In this document: positions 28,809 through 38,317 of the stretch, piece after piece
Layout of the letters: each line of letters starts with the position of its first letter
Numbering within the stretch: position 1 is the stretch's first letter
Assembly (NCBI GenBank): GCA_016218405.1
Contig: JACREE010000069.1
Span: 1 to 51,789, forward strand
Direction: 5' to 3'
DNA: 51,789 nt
Origin: Gammaproteobacteria bacterium
Lineage (GTDB): Bacteria; Pseudomonadota; Gammaproteobacteria; HIGHO2-12-38-15
Translations under genes and position numbers: made by a program
The notes under the pieces: model-generated
What the model was told of the DNA's origin: nothing
Databases searched by the model: none
The model's input: only the letters and a program-made list of their open reading frames with translations

Positions 28809-29645
28809 ATGAAGCCAGCGCAAAAAACACTTGCAGCACTCATGCAAATACTCAATGTTTTAGAAAAATCGTTACAGAATACATACTGCATTATTGACAA
28901 AGTCATGCAACAAGGCCGGGGTGAAATTTATGCGTTTGCTTCTGCTCAGGCGCTTTTAGCACATGCTTTGTTAAAGCGACGTATCAATGAGGATTCATTG
29001 CTTCATGAAGCTAAAGCGACAATATGGATGAAGGGAGGAGAATTGCTCCACGCTCGCTTTTTTAAAGCGGCATACAGCTCGGAGATATTAGATGAGGCCG
29101 CTGAGATTGGACATGAATTTTCGCGTCTGAGAGAAAGGCTTCACAATCAATTATCCGGATTTAGTATGGAACGTATGCAGCAATACGATAAAAATTCGAA
29201 TGATTTCTTTGCAATGACAAGATCCGAACAACGAACAAAACTAAGCGATGAAACTATTTTAAAATTGCTCTATCACCCTGACTTTGCAGAATGTAATCGA
29301 AGCCCCCTGGGTATCCTCGTGTATCAATTGACCTTACCGCTTGATCAAAATAATGGAGAACGATATTGCTTGGCGATAGCTGCCTATAGTGCATTGGCAT
29401 CCACCATGGCGACATTAAGGATGGCCTCTCATAAAATGCATGAGAGCCACGATGATGATAGTGCGGAGTTATTATATAAGACCCTGAATGCCATTTTGCG
29501 CGGTGATCTAGAAAATGTCCTTGCACCATTTAGTATTACAGCAACATCATTGTATGCTGCCGTAGCAGAGGATCATCAGCTTTTGGCGGGTAACAATTCA
29601 GCCCCGCCGCCGTCATTGCGAGCTGTGCGAAGCAATCCACTTTAA
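28809..29645 (+). CDS. hypothetical helical protein, C-terminus supplied by a dispersed repeat
   Basis: A 278-residue, mostly alpha-helical soluble protein that I do not recognise. No signal peptide or membrane segment. His-rich and Met-rich patches occur (MRMASHKMHESHDDD). Its start ATG 28809 follows GAGGTATAGG. The last 13 residues, PPPSLRAVRSNPL, are translated from the REP-like repeat at 29611-29640, so the original stop was probably lost or overrun when the repeat inserted. The gene stands alone between a terminator and the convergent fadL. It may be an effector or an orphan gene. Confidence 0.6.
   Translation: MKPAQKTLAALMQILNVLEKSLQNTYCIIDKVMQQGRGEIYAFASAQALLAHALLKRRINEDSLLHEAKATIWMKGGELLHARFFKAAYSSEILDEAAEIGHEFSRLRERLHNQLSGFSMERMQQYDKNSNDFFAMTRSEQRTKLSDETILKLLYHPDFAECNRSPLGILVYQLTLPLDQNNGERYCLAIAAYSALASTMATLRMASHKMHESHDDDSAELLYKTLNAILRGDLENVLAPFSITATSLYAAVAEDHQLLAGNNSAPPPSLRAVRSNPL
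29611..29640 (+). repeat. REP-like dispersed repeat inside a coding end
   Basis: CGTCATTGCGAGCTGTGCGA, then AGCAATCCAC: the same family as the inverted pair at 16336-16464, here shorter and read as the final codons of the preceding gene. Confidence 0.85.
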
Positions 29646-29658
29646 TGCCTTCGGCTTT

Positions 29659-31020
29659 TTAATCAAAATTCCATGAAAGTTGGAAACCAAAAACATCTGC
29701 TGTGGTGTTGACAGTGCCGTTGGCAGTGACGGTCTGACCATTTGGGTTAGGGTTGTTGGGGTTGACACCCACGGTAGAAGAAGAATGCACGGGTGCGTTG
29801 AGAATAAAAAGATGGGTCCAACCAATATCCGTACCTACCTTTTTGTTTACTTGATAATGTCCACCCACGGCCACAGCATAACGATCGGCATCGGGCGTAG
29901 GAATATAACGCAGCGATGAATCACGCACGGGTGTTTGGTCATAACCCACACCTGTTCTGAGCATGACTTTGGGCGAGACAGCATATTCTGCACCCAGGGC
30001 CACATTCCAGGTGTTACGAAAATCTTGGTTAATGTAAGCCACACCATTGTTTGTTGCCGTGCCGGTGGATGAATCGGCAATGGCTAAGTTTTGTAATTCG
30101 AGTGCTTTAATATAAGACCATTGTGTATAAGTAACAGAACCTAACAATGTCCATTGTTGGGTAAGATTGTATAAGCCGCTGAGTGTGGTGTAAGGAGGTA
30201 GGCTTAAACTGGATTTTAATTCATTTGAAATTTGTTCACCGTAGACCAGCGGATCGAGGAAGGCACCACTGTTTGCAAGATAACCCACAAAACGACTGCG
30301 TCCTGTCATTTCTTCATCGACCTTTGAGTGATAAGCAAGGCCTAGACGAGAGCGAGGTGTCACTTGATACAGTGCACCCAAGTGATATCCATAGCCCCAA
30401 CTGCTTAAGCGGTTATCGCTTAGGGTGTCGAAGAAAGGATTGTCTGCAAAGCCGGAGTATTGATCAAACGTAGCTTGTGCATACACGGCGTCAAGGCCTG
30501 CACCCACAGAAAAATTATTGAAGAGTTTGTAGCCTAAGCTGGGTGTGACGTCGATGGTTTGTAATTGTGTTTTGGTTGCCCCATAACGCAAGTAGGTGTC
30601 TGTGCTGTAATCCGTGGCGAGCCCAAATGGAACGTTGACACCCAAACCCCACCATAAGCGAGGCGAAAGGGCTTGAGCAAAATGGAAATCAGGAATGGCG
30701 TTAACGCCGCCCGCAGGTGCACCGGATACATATTGGGCTGCAACCGGCGGAGGGTTGATGGTGCTGACTTGGACGGTACCCGTGTATTCAATTTTAGTGG
30801 GGACGATGACTAAACCCGCTACGGCTTGTGTGTTTTTCAGATAAGTTAAACCGGCTGGATTATAAAATTCAGTGCTTGCATCGGCTGCATCGACTGCATA
30901 GCCTGCGTGATAATCGCCTACGCCGGCACCATTTTGCTCCCACAATAAAAATCCACCCGCTAAGGCTTGTGAACTCCAGAGTGCGGTTAAAGCAACACAA
31001 TACTTTTTCCATGTTTGCAT
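29659..31020 (-). CDS. fadL: outer-membrane long-chain fatty acid transporter, FadL/TodX type
   Basis: A 453-residue beta-barrel. A signal peptide ends at ALA (LWSSQALA|GGFLLWEQN). The plug region GAGVGDYHAGYAVDAADASTEFYNPAGLTYL has the NPAG motif of the FadL family. Later, PDFHFAQALSPRLWWGLGVNVPFGLATDY and FSVGAGLDAVYAQATFDQ are typical. The last residues, FGFQLSWNFD, resemble the barrel C-terminal signature except that an Asp follows the terminal Phe. It imports exogenous fatty acids; the acyl-CoA ligase at 49.9 kb may activate them. Divergent from prpD. Confidence 0.9.
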   Translation of the reverse strand: MQTWKKYCVALTALWSSQALAGGFLLWEQNGAGVGDYHAGYAVDAADASTEFYNPAGLTYLKNTQAVAGLVIVPTKIEYTGTVQVSTINPPPVAAQYVSGAPAGGVNAIPDFHFAQALSPRLWWGLGVNVPFGLATDYSTDTYLRYGATKTQLQTIDVTPSLGYKLFNNFSVGAGLDAVYAQATFDQYSGFADNPFFDTLSDNRLSSWGYGYHLGALYQVTPRSRLGLAYHSKVDEEMTGRSRFVGYLANSGAFLDPLVYGEQISNELKSSLSLPPYTTLSGLYNLTQQWTLLGSVTYTQWSYIKALELQNLAIADSSTGTATNNGVAYINQDFRNTWNVALGAEYAVSPKVMLRTGVGYDQTPVRDSSLRYIPTPDADRYAVAVGGHYQVNKKVGTDIGWTHLFILNAPVHSSSTVGVNPNNPNPNGQTVTANGTVNTTADVFGFQLSWNFD

Positions 31021-31060
31021 TTTTTATTCTCTATTAAGTAGGTTGTAAAATGATGAGCGC

Positions 31061-31078
31061 GGCTATGTTAACATAGCC
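31061..31078. promoter_or_regulatory. perfect 18-bp palindrome between fadL and prpD
   Basis: GGCTATGTTAACATAGCC is fully self-complementary and lies midway in the 88-bp divergent intergenic space. Size and position suit the operator of a dimeric repressor, for example of the TetR or GntR type acting on fatty-acid or propionate genes; the protein is not identified. It has no T run, so it is not a terminator. Confidence 0.5.
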
Positions 31079-31108
31079 CCCCGTTCTTAAAAACAGGAAG
31101 TGACTAAA

Positions 31109-32536
31109 ATGAACACGGTAGAGAATAATTTTCGTCCCCCCTTTGATCAAATTTTGGCGGACATCACGGATTATGTGTTGGAGTATGTTGTAAAAAGTGA
31201 AGAAGCTTATCAGACAGCGCGCTTATGTTTAATGGATACCCTGGGTTGCGGCATCTTGGCTTTAAATTATAAAGAATGCACCAAATTATTGGGGCCTGTG
31301 GTACCAGAAACGCAGGTGCCTGAAGGTGTGCCTGTGCCTGGAACGAGTTATCGTTTAGATCCTATTTTGGCGGCTTTTAATATAGGGACGATGATTCGTT
31401 GGCTTGATTTCAATGACACTTGGTTAGCCAAAGAATGGGGGCATCCTTCGGATAATTTGGGGGGGATTTTGGCGGTAGCAGATTTTCTAAGTCGCCGTTC
31501 ATCAACAAAAACATTGACGATGAAAGAGGTGCTGATTGCCATGATTAAAGCGCATGAAATCCAAGGTGTGTTTGCGTTGGGTAATAGTTTTAATCGCGTT
31601 GGGTTAGATCATGTTATTTTGGTGAAAGTGGCGACCACGGCGGTGGTGGCCCAGCTACTGGGTTGTACCCGAGAACAAATTTTAAATGCCTTGTCTTTAG
31701 CCTTTGTGGATGGTCAGAGTTTGAGAACCTACCGTCATTCACCCAACACAGGTTCACGTAAATCTTGGGCGGCAGGTGATGCGACCAGTCGGGGTGTATT
31801 TTTAGCGATGCTGGCACAAAAAGGAGAAATGGGATATCCCGCTGTGCTGACGGCTAAAACCTGGGGATTTTATGATGTCTTGTATCACGGTCAGTCTTTT
31901 GATTTGCCTCGTCCTTTTGGTTCGTATGTGATGGAGCATGTATTATTTAAAATTAAATTTCCTGCAGAATTTCATGCGCAAACAGCTGTGGAAGCGGCGA
32001 TTGAATTGCATCCTCAAATTATTCATCGTCTGGAAAACATTGAACGCATTGTGATTCACACACATGAATCGGCGATTCGAATCATTAGTAAGCAAGGGCC
32101 TCTTTATAATCCTGCTGACCGTGATCATTGCCTGCAATACATGGTGGCGATTGCGTTGCTTAAGGGGCATCTCGAAGCAGAAGATTATGAGGAGAGGGTG
32201 GCGTGTGATCCGCGCATTGATGCGTTGCGAAATAAAATGGAAGTCAAAGAAGCGGTTAGCTTCACAGAGGATTATCTGGCCCCGGACAAACGTGCCATTG
32301 CTAATAGTATTCAAATTACGTTTAAAGATGGCAGTCAAACGAAGGAGGTTAGGGTGGATTATCCCGTGGGGCATCGTCGTCGTCGCGAAGAGGGTATTCC
32401 CTTGCTGATAGAGAAATTTGAGCGTAATTTATCCACCCGGTGGGGGGCTGAACGGGTAACTCATTTGAAAGCATTGTGTTTGGATGCGGCACGTCTTGAG
32501 GTCATGCCGGTGTGTGAGTTTATGGATCAGTGGTAA
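31109..32536 (+). CDS. prpD: 2-methylcitrate dehydratase PrpD
   Basis: A 475-residue MmgE/PrpD-family enzyme dehydrating 2-methylcitrate in propionyl-CoA breakdown; some homologs also act on citrate. [74 protein letters not shown] and [19 protein letters not shown] are characteristic blocks. The start ATG 31109 has AGGAAG eight bases upstream; a GTG at 31100 would overlap it. prpB and prpC are not adjacent, which is unusual. The next gene, rpsU, has its own promoter. Confidence 0.93.
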   Translation: MNTVENNFRPPFDQILADITDYVLEYVVKSEEAYQTARLCLMDTLGCGILALNYKECTKLLGPVVPETQVPEGVPVPGTSYRLDPILAAFNIGTMIRWLDFNDTWLAKEWGHPSDNLGGILAVADFLSRRSSTKTLTMKEVLIAMIKAHEIQGVFALGNSFNRVGLDHVILVKVATTAVVAQLLGCTREQILNALSLAFVDGQSLRTYRHSPNTGSRKSWAAGDATSRGVFLAMLAQKGEMGYPAVLTAKTWGFYDVLYHGQSFDLPRPFGSYVMEHVLFKIKFPAEFHAQTAVEAAIELHPQIIHRLENIERIVIHTHESAIRIISKQGPLYNPADRDHCLQYMVAIALLKGHLEAEDYEERVACDPRIDALRNKMEVKEAVSFTEDYLAPDKRAIANSIQITFKDGSQTKEVRVDYPVGHRRRREEGIPLLIEKFERNLSTRWGAERVTHLKALCLDAARLEVMPVCEFMDQW

Positions 32537-32565
32537 TTTGCATATTTCCATACCAGAGGTTAGAA

Positions 32566-32596
32566 TTGCCCCATTTTGCAATTCGTCCGCTATAAT
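32566..32596 (+). promoter_or_regulatory. probable promoter of rpsU-yqeY-dnaG
   Basis: A perfect TATAAT at 32591-32596, 34 bases before the rpsU start; the best upstream partner is TTGCCC at 32566-32571, but the spacer of 19 is long, so the -35 is uncertain. Confidence 0.5.
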
Positions 32597-32629
32597 GATG
32601 ATTTTAAACCAAAGGAGAAGCCGTTAAAC

Positions 32630-32896
32630 ATGCCTACCGTTCGTGTGAAAGAAAATGAACCCGTTGAAGTTGCGTTGCGACGTTTCAAACGTTCTTGTGA
32701 AAAAGCTGGTATCTTAACTGAAACTCGTCGTCGTGAGTTTCGTGAAAAGCCAACAGAAGAGCGTAAGCGAAAAGCAGCAGCGGCAAGAAAGCGTTTTTTG
32801 AAGAAAATGAGCCGTGAAAATCCTCAGCGTGCACAACGTGTTCAGCGTACTGCATCTCGTGATGCAACAAAAACCAAGCGACGTGAGCGTGATTAA
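32630..32896 (+). CDS. rpsU: 30S ribosomal protein S21, extended C-terminus
   Basis: An 88-residue S21, against about 71 in E. coli. [27 protein letters not shown] and [20 protein letters not shown] are the family core; the added C-terminal part is basic ([24 protein letters not shown]). ATG 32630 is preceded by AAAGGAGAAG. First gene of the rpsU-yqeY-dnaG group, the start of the classical macromolecular-synthesis operon. Confidence 0.95.
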   Translation: MPTVRVKENEPVEVALRRFKRSCEKAGILTETRRREFREKPTEERKRKAAAARKRFLKKMSRENPQRAQRVQRTASRDATKTKRRERD

Positions 32897-32914
32897 ACGG
32901 AGAGGATGACAGGT

Positions 32915-33361
32915 ATGTCTAGTCTGAAACAACAAATCGACGCTGAATTGAAAGAAGCCATGAAAACGGGTAAAACGCGTGAGCGCGATGCCTTGCGTTT
33001 GATTACTTCGGCCATCAAACAAATCGAAGTGGATGAGCGTATCGTTGTCGATGATGCACGTCTTTTAGCTATTCTTGATAAAATGTTGAAGCAACGTCGT
33101 GAATCTATTGCCCAATATCAATCGGCGAATCGTCAAGATTTAGTTGAAAAAGAGCAATTTGAAGTCGCCGTGATTCAAAAATTCATGCCAGCGCCTTTAT
33201 CTGACGCAGAGCTGGACGTGATTATTGCAGAGGCCATTCATCAATCAGGCGGCCCCCTGAAGCAGAATATGGGTAAAATCATGGCCACCATCAAGCCCCT
33301 CATCCAGGGTCGTGCGGATGCGGCACGGGTGAGCGCTCAAGTGAAAGAACGATTGAATTAA
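32915..33361 (+). CDS. yqeY: GatB/YqeY-domain protein
   Basis: A 148-residue protein, normal for YqeY. MSSLKQQIDAELKEAMKTGKTRERDALRLITSAIKQ and GGPLKQNMGKIMATIKPLIQGRADAARVSAQVK match the family, which shares a tail domain with the GatB subunit of amidotransferases; its function is not settled, tRNA-related binding being the usual suggestion. ATG 32915 has GGAGAGG about nine bases upstream; ATG 32906 would be too close. It sits between rpsU and dnaG, as in many gammaproteobacteria. Confidence 0.92.
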   Translation: MSSLKQQIDAELKEAMKTGKTRERDALRLITSAIKQIEVDERIVVDDARLLAILDKMLKQRRESIAQYQSANRQDLVEKEQFEVAVIQKFMPAPLSDAELDVIIAEAIHQSGGPLKQNMGKIMATIKPLIQGRADAARVSAQVKERLN

Positions 33362-33394
33362 ATACCTGAAGGCACATTATCCGGGACGAATCGC

Positions 33395-35149
33395 ATGACG
33401 GGAAAAATTCCCAAGTCGTTTATTGAGGATGTGCTCAATCGTACAGATATCGTGAGTTTGATCGATGCTTATGTCCCCTTACGCAAAAAAGGGGCCAACC
33501 ATATGGCCTGTTGTCCTTTCCATCAAGAAAAAACCCCCTCCTTTAGTGTCAGTTCACAAAAACAAATTTATTATTGTTTTGGTTGTGGTTTGGGTGGGGA
33601 TGCTATTCGTTTTCTGATGGAGTATGAACATCTGAATTTTATGGAAGCCTTGGAGATTTTAGCCAAACAAGTGGGGCTGGCGCTTCCGCAAGAAAATAAA
33701 ACCTATGAGTCATCGACACATTTTTATGATGTGTTAAACAAAACAGTGCAGTTCTATCAACAGCAACTAAAAAACACAAAAGAAGCGATTCACTATTTAA
33801 AATCACGCGGCATCACGGGTGTATTGGCAAAAGAGTATTTGTTAGGATTTTCGCCGAGCGCTTGGGATAATTTAACGTCCGCCCTGGGAAAAGATGAACA
33901 AATAACGCAGGCACTGCTCCAAACAGGTTTGCTCATAAAAAAAGAATCAGGTCATGTGTATGATCGTTTTCGTTCTCGCATTATGTTTCCTATTCGTGAT
34001 GTAAAAGGACGTGTCATTGCATTTGGTGGGCGAGTCTTGATTAAAGAGGAACCCAAGTATTTAAATTCGCCTGAAACCCCTTTGTTTCATAAGGGACGCG
34101 AACTGTATGGTTTGTATGAAGCACGTCATCGTTCGCGTGAGATCCCTTATTTTATTGTAGTAGAGGGCTACATGGATGTGTTGGCTTTAGCGCAACACGG
34201 TATTTCATATGCAGTAGGTACCTTAGGTACAGCCACGACGGCTGAACATATTGTCAAATTACTCAAGTACACGAAAAAACTGGTGTTTTGTTTTGACGGT
34301 GATCGTGCAGGACGCGATGCGGCATGGCGTGCTTTACAAGTGGCTTTGCCTTTTTTGTCCGATGGGGTTCAATTGGCGTTTATGTTTCTTCCTCAGGAAG
34401 AAGATCCTGATAGTTTTATTCGTACGCAAGGCAAAGAAGCTTTTTTGGCAGAAGTGAAGAAGGCGGTGTCATTTGCTGATTTTATTTTCCGTCATCTTTC
34501 AGAATCACGGGATGTTTCCACTCTGGATGGAAAAGCTTCATTAAGCCATGTGATAACACCATTGATCGATAAAATACCTGAGGGTGCACTGAAACAGCTG
34601 ATGTATGAAAGATTGGGGCGTTTGTTGTCGTTGAGTACGTCGCAGCTTCGCGCCTTATCCAAAAAAAGTCATGTTGAGTTCAGTGCGGATTTGCAAAAAA
34701 CAAAAACAGCGACGGCAAACTCGAAGCGTGCGATGACTCATTTGACGCCCTTGAGATTAAGTATGGCGTTGTTATTGCAATACCCACTTTTACGAGACAG
34801 TGTGCCCGCCTCTCTTCATGTGATAGCGTGGACGCAGGCCGAGAGTGAATTGTTTCGAGAAATCTTGGCTTTATTGTCTGCACAGCCCGATGCATCTGCT
34901 GCGCAATTATTAAGGCACTGGGAAGACAAACCTGAATACATGCTGATTTCTGAATTGCTCATGAAAGAACATTTCATTGATGAATCCGAATTGGAAAAAG
35001 AATTTGTGCAGGTTTTATGGCGTTTGGAACAGCAACATCATGAAAGTTGTATTGAAAAAATGTTGATGAAAGCCAGGGCGCAAGGCTTAACGTCCGAGGA
35101 ACGTTTAGCCTTGCAGCGTTTGATTGAAGGTGTGAAGATCATCTTGTAA
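33395..35149 (+). CDS. dnaG: DNA primase
   Basis: This 584-residue enzyme makes RNA primers at the replication fork. The N-terminal zinc finger is MACCPFHQEKTPSFSVSSQ with Cys-His and then YYCFGCGLGGDAIRF. The TOPRIM domain follows, with VVEGYMDVLALAQHGI and FCFDGDRAGRDAAWRAL. The C-terminal DnaB-interaction part is present. Length is normal. rpoD, its usual neighbour, is missing: the next genes (uspA, rpoH) are on the other strand. Confidence 0.97.
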   Translation: MTGKIPKSFIEDVLNRTDIVSLIDAYVPLRKKGANHMACCPFHQEKTPSFSVSSQKQIYYCFGCGLGGDAIRFLMEYEHLNFMEALEILAKQVGLALPQENKTYESSTHFYDVLNKTVQFYQQQLKNTKEAIHYLKSRGITGVLAKEYLLGFSPSAWDNLTSALGKDEQITQALLQTGLLIKKESGHVYDRFRSRIMFPIRDVKGRVIAFGGRVLIKEEPKYLNSPETPLFHKGRELYGLYEARHRSREIPYFIVVEGYMDVLALAQHGISYAVGTLGTATTAEHIVKLLKYTKKLVFCFDGDRAGRDAAWRALQVALPFLSDGVQLAFMFLPQEEDPDSFIRTQGKEAFLAEVKKAVSFADFIFRHLSESRDVSTLDGKASLSHVITPLIDKIPEGALKQLMYERLGRLLSLSTSQLRALSKKSHVEFSADLQKTKTATANSKRAMTHLTPLRLSMALLLQYPLLRDSVPASLHVIAWTQAESELFREILALLSAQPDASAAQLLRHWEDKPEYMLISELLMKEHFIDESELEKEFVQVLWRLEQQHHESCIEKMLMKARAQGLTSEERLALQRLIEGVKIIL

Positions 35150-35156
35150 AGAGGCA

Positions 35157-35594
35157 TCATTCCTTGATGCGTACAGCCAAAACATCGCAGGGTGCGTGGG
35201 ATAATACAGAGCTGGCGGTTGAGCCCAGTAATAGAGCGATACCGTGTCGGCCATGACTGCCTAAGATGATGAGGTCAATTTTTAATTCTTCCGCTTTGCT
35301 GATGATGGCGGCTTTGGGTGAACCCATCACGATGATTTGCTTGTCTGCAGGAATATGATGTTTGTGAGCGAGCTTGCCCAATTCTTTTGTGGCTTCCTTT
35401 AAAATTTCTTCTTCTAGATCAATGATAGAGGGGTAAGCCTGCCCCAAGCTGTAAGCGGGAATATGTTCGATAACATGGATCAGATGCAAGCTGGCGCCGG
35501 TTTCTTCGGCGATGGCGAGTGCTTTTTTGACGGCAGCATTATCACATTTAGGGTGAAGATCGACGGCAAGTAAAATTTTTTGATAAAGTTTCAC
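35157..35594 (-). CDS. universal stress protein UspA family
   Basis: A 145-residue single-domain protein. The ATP-binding signature is LIILGSHGRHGIALLLGSTASSVL near the C-terminus, and the start MKLYQKILLAVDLHP is typical. It begins with GTG 35594 preceded by GGGAG seven bases upstream. It follows rpoH by 36 bases on the same strand and may be cotranscribed with it, fitting a stress-response unit. Confidence 0.92.
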   Translation of the reverse strand: MKLYQKILLAVDLHPKCDNAAVKKALAIAEETGASLHLIHVIEHIPAYSLGQAYPSIIDLEEEILKEATKELGKLAHKHHIPADKQIIVMGSPKAAIISKAEELKIDLIILGSHGRHGIALLLGSTASSVLSHAPCDVLAVRIKE

Positions 35595-35630
35595 GGTAAT
35601 GCTCCCTATTGTTGATTTAAAAAGTAATGA

Positions 35631-36497
35631 TCACATCTCATGCGAAGTAGCCAGGTTTTGTTTTAATTTCATCATGGCGGTTTTTTCAATTTGGCGAATA
35701 CGCTCTGCTGATACTTGGTATTTTTCAGCTAATTCTTGTAGGGTGGATTTTTTTTCAGCAAGCCAACGGTCGGTTAAAATGGCTTGGCTGCGGGCGTCTA
35801 AGGTGGAAAGTGCGGCATGAAGATCTTGGTTGCCCTGTTGGTGTGTATCATCATGTTCTAATAGTTGGGCGGGGTTATAGCGTGCATCTTCTAAATGTTG
35901 GCTAGGAATGAAAGCCGATTCTGTTTCATCATCAGGGGTGATATCAAAACTGACATCGTGCGCATTTAATCGCATGTCCATTTCATGTAAGGTACTGAGG
36001 CTAACATTCAATTCTTTGGCGGCGGTCGCGGCTTCCTGGGCAGAGAGATAACCCAACGTGCTTTTGCTTTTTCTGAGGTTGAAGAAAAGTTTGCGTTGCG
36101 CTTTGGTGGTGGCCACTTTTACAATGCGCCAGTTACGAATAATGAAGTCATGCATCTCTGCTTTGATCCAGTGGACGGCGAATGAAATTAGTCTGACGCC
36201 TTGTTCAGGATCGAAGCGCTTTACAGCCTTCATCAAGCCAATGCTGCCTTCTTGGATGAGATCAGCGATGGCTAAGCCATAACCACGATACTGGTAGGCG
36301 ATGCGAACGACATAGCGTAAATTAGCAAGAATGAGTTTTTTGGCGGCTTCGAGGTCTTGGTGCGCTCTGAGTTGTCTGGCCAAAGCCCACTCTTCCTCAG
36401 CAGAGAGGATAGGGGTAGTGTTGATAGCTTGGATATAAGCTTCAAGGCTGCCAATAGGCAAATGTGGCGAAAAAAAAGTAGGCAACGAGGATTTCAT
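35631..36497 (-). CDS. rpoH: heat-shock sigma factor RpoH (sigma32)
   Basis: A 288-residue group-3-like sigma factor directing heat-shock transcription. Region 2 is LRYVVRIAYQYRGYGLAIADLIQEGSIGLMKAVKRFDPEQGVRLISFAVHWIKAEMHDFIIRN, split here by my reading into 2.1-2.4; the RpoH box follows (KVATTKAQRKLFFNLRKSK); region 4 ends with LQELAEKYQVSAERIRQIEKTAMMKLK. The start ATG 36497 has GGAG six bases upstream; GTG 36512 is less likely. A near-perfect CIRCE element lies 29 bases upstream. Confidence 0.96.
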   Translation of the reverse strand: MKSSLPTFFSPHLPIGSLEAYIQAINTTPILSAEEEWALARQLRAHQDLEAAKKLILANLRYVVRIAYQYRGYGLAIADLIQEGSIGLMKAVKRFDPEQGVRLISFAVHWIKAEMHDFIIRNWRIVKVATTKAQRKLFFNLRKSKSTLGYLSAQEAATAAKELNVSLSTLHEMDMRLNAHDVSFDITPDDETESAFIPSQHLEDARYNPAQLLEHDDTHQQGNQDLHAALSTLDARSQAILTDRWLAEKKSTLQELAEKYQVSAERIRQIEKTAMMKLKQNLATSHEM

Positions 36498-36526
36498 CTT
36501 CGACTCCATCACAATTTTGGGCTATT

Positions 36527-36553
36527 TTAGCACCCTTTTTTAAAGAGTGCTAA
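36527..36553 (-). promoter_or_regulatory. CIRCE operator (HrcA site) before rpoH
   Basis: TTAGCACCC, nine bases, GAGTGCTAA. The consensus is TTAGCACTC-N9-GAGTGCTAA, so 17 of 18 positions match and the spacer is exact. On the minus strand a possible promoter, TTAGCA then 18 bases then TAAAAT, overlaps it, so bound HrcA would block rpoH transcription. It is also 18 bases before the divergent ABC gene. Confidence 0.85.
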
Positions 36554-36571
36554 TTCAGGGAAGTGGGTCTC

Positions 36572-38317
36572 ATGTTAGAGAAAATGTTACTGCAGGGTTG
36601 GTATGGTTGGGATTTTTTTAAGCGGTTTTGGCGGATTTTTCGGCCCTATTGGGCTTCTGAAGAGAAAAGAACGGCTTATGGCTTATTGGTGTTGATTACC
36701 TTGGGGATCGTGCTGCAAGTCCGTTTGAATGTGGCCTTTAATCATTTTTACCAAGTTTTTTATGATGCACTCCAAAGTTTTGATTCAAAAGTGATTGTGC
36801 TGCAGTTGTTGAAATTTTGCGTGTTGGTAACGGCCTCTTTATTGTTGTTAGGGTACACCGCTTATTGGATGGGGGAATTGATTATTCGTTGGCGGCGTTG
36901 GTTAACATTTCAATACTTGGGGCACTGGTTTGGTAAGAATAATTATTATCGATTAGAAGTATTAAATCTCAATGTGGATAACCCCGACCAACGTATCAGT
37001 GAAGATTTAAATTTATTTCCAAGTTTGACCGTGCAGTTATATTCCGCTTTTTTGCATGCCATTCTCAATTTGATTTCGTTTAGTATTATTTTGTGGGACA
37101 TATCGGGCACTCCCAAATTTCACCTATTTCATTGGACGATTCTATTTCCAGGTTATTTATGTTGGACGGCGTTAATTTATGCCGCATTAGGCACCTTTTT
37201 GACAGCTAAAATAGGTCATCACTTGGCGTCATTGAATTATATGCAACAACAATATAATGCAAATTTTCGTTTTGGTTTGGCTAGAATTCGTGAGTTTAAT
37301 GAACAGATTGCTTTGTTTCATGGAAGAGAAACAGAAAAAAAATCATTAATCGGCACTTTCTCTTTTGTTTTTAATAATTTTATTCGCATCATTAAAGTGC
37401 AGCGTAATCTCGATTTTTTTCGAGGAGGCTACAGTATTGTTTCGGGTTTGATTGGGGTGTGCGCAGCCTTGCCTTTATATTTAGCTCGAAAAATTAAAAT
37501 GGGTGTTTTGATGCAAATCAGCAATGCCTTTGGTCAGGTGATTGATTCACTTTCTATTTTTATCAATGCATTTAATGAAATTGCGAATTGGTATTCCGTT
37601 ATTTACCGGTTAACTGAGTTTGAAATGCGCATGAAGTTGGCAGATAAACATGAGGCCTTAGAGCATATTTCTATTGTGTCTGTTCCAAAACAAACTTTCT
37701 TACAATGTAAAGATGTGACAATTACCTTACCTTCCCAGCAACCCTTGTTGACCGATTTTAATTTAACGATTGAGCAAGGTGAGCGCTTGTTGATCATGGG
37801 TAATTCAGGTTCGGGGAAAAGTACGTTGCTGCGTTTTATCGCGGGTATTTGGCCCTATGGGCAAGGAGAAGTGACTTTGCCTGAAGCGAAAATGTTATTT
37901 TTGCCGCAAAAACCTTATTTTCCTTTGGGGACCTTAAGAGCAGCAGTATGTTATCCCAGTGATCCAGATATGTTTTCAGAACAAGATATTGTGCAAGCCT
38001 TGTGTCAATGTGGTTTGACGCAATACAGTGAAAATTTGATGGAGGTGAAGCATTGGTCTCAGTCATTATCATTGGGTGAGCAGCAGTTGTTAGCGTTTGC
38101 ACGTGTTTTACTGCATAAACCCGATTGGTTATTTTTGGATGAAGCGACTTCTGCGATGGATGAGGCGAATGAGCGACGTATGTATGAATACGTGGATCAC
38201 TGTTTGTCGCCAACAGTGACGGTAGTGAGTGTGGGGCATCGTCCTAGTTTGATTGCTTGGCACCATCGAAAATTACTGATGGTGAAGGGGCGTGAGGCGG
38301 TATTGTCAGAAATTTAA
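36572..38317 (+). CDS. SbmA/BacA-type ABC transporter with fused ATPase
   Basis: A 581-residue protein: a membrane half of about six segments ([18 protein letters not shown], then [21 protein letters not shown]), of the SbmA/BacA/YddA type, and a C-terminal ATPase with Walker [12 protein letters not shown] near residue 412, signature [15 protein letters not shown] and Walker [16 protein letters not shown]. Relatives such as mycobacterial Rv1819c import cobalamin and hydrophilic peptides; BacA is needed for chronic infection by some symbionts. The start ATG 36572 has AGGGAA nine bases upstream. Its end overlaps convergent tldD by 4 bases. Confidence 0.9.
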   Translation: MLEKMLLQGWYGWDFFKRFWRIFRPYWASEEKRTAYGLLVLITLGIVLQVRLNVAFNHFYQVFYDALQSFDSKVIVLQLLKFCVLVTASLLLLGYTAYWMGELIIRWRRWLTFQYLGHWFGKNNYYRLEVLNLNVDNPDQRISEDLNLFPSLTVQLYSAFLHAILNLISFSIILWDISGTPKFHLFHWTILFPGYLCWTALIYAALGTFLTAKIGHHLASLNYMQQQYNANFRFGLARIREFNEQIALFHGRETEKKSLIGTFSFVFNNFIRIIKVQRNLDFFRGGYSIVSGLIGVCAALPLYLARKIKMGVLMQISNAFGQVIDSLSIFINAFNEIANWYSVIYRLTEFEMRMKLADKHEALEHISIVSVPKQTFLQCKDVTITLPSQQPLLTDFNLTIEQGERLLIMGNSGSGKSTLLRFIAGIWPYGQGEVTLPEAKMLFLPQKPYFPLGTLRAAVCYPSDPDMFSEQDIVQALCQCGLTQYSENLMEVKHWSQSLSLGEQQLLAFARVLLHKPDWLFLDEATSAMDEANERRMYEYVDHCLSPTVTVVSVGHRPSLIAWHHRKLLMVKGREAVLSEI

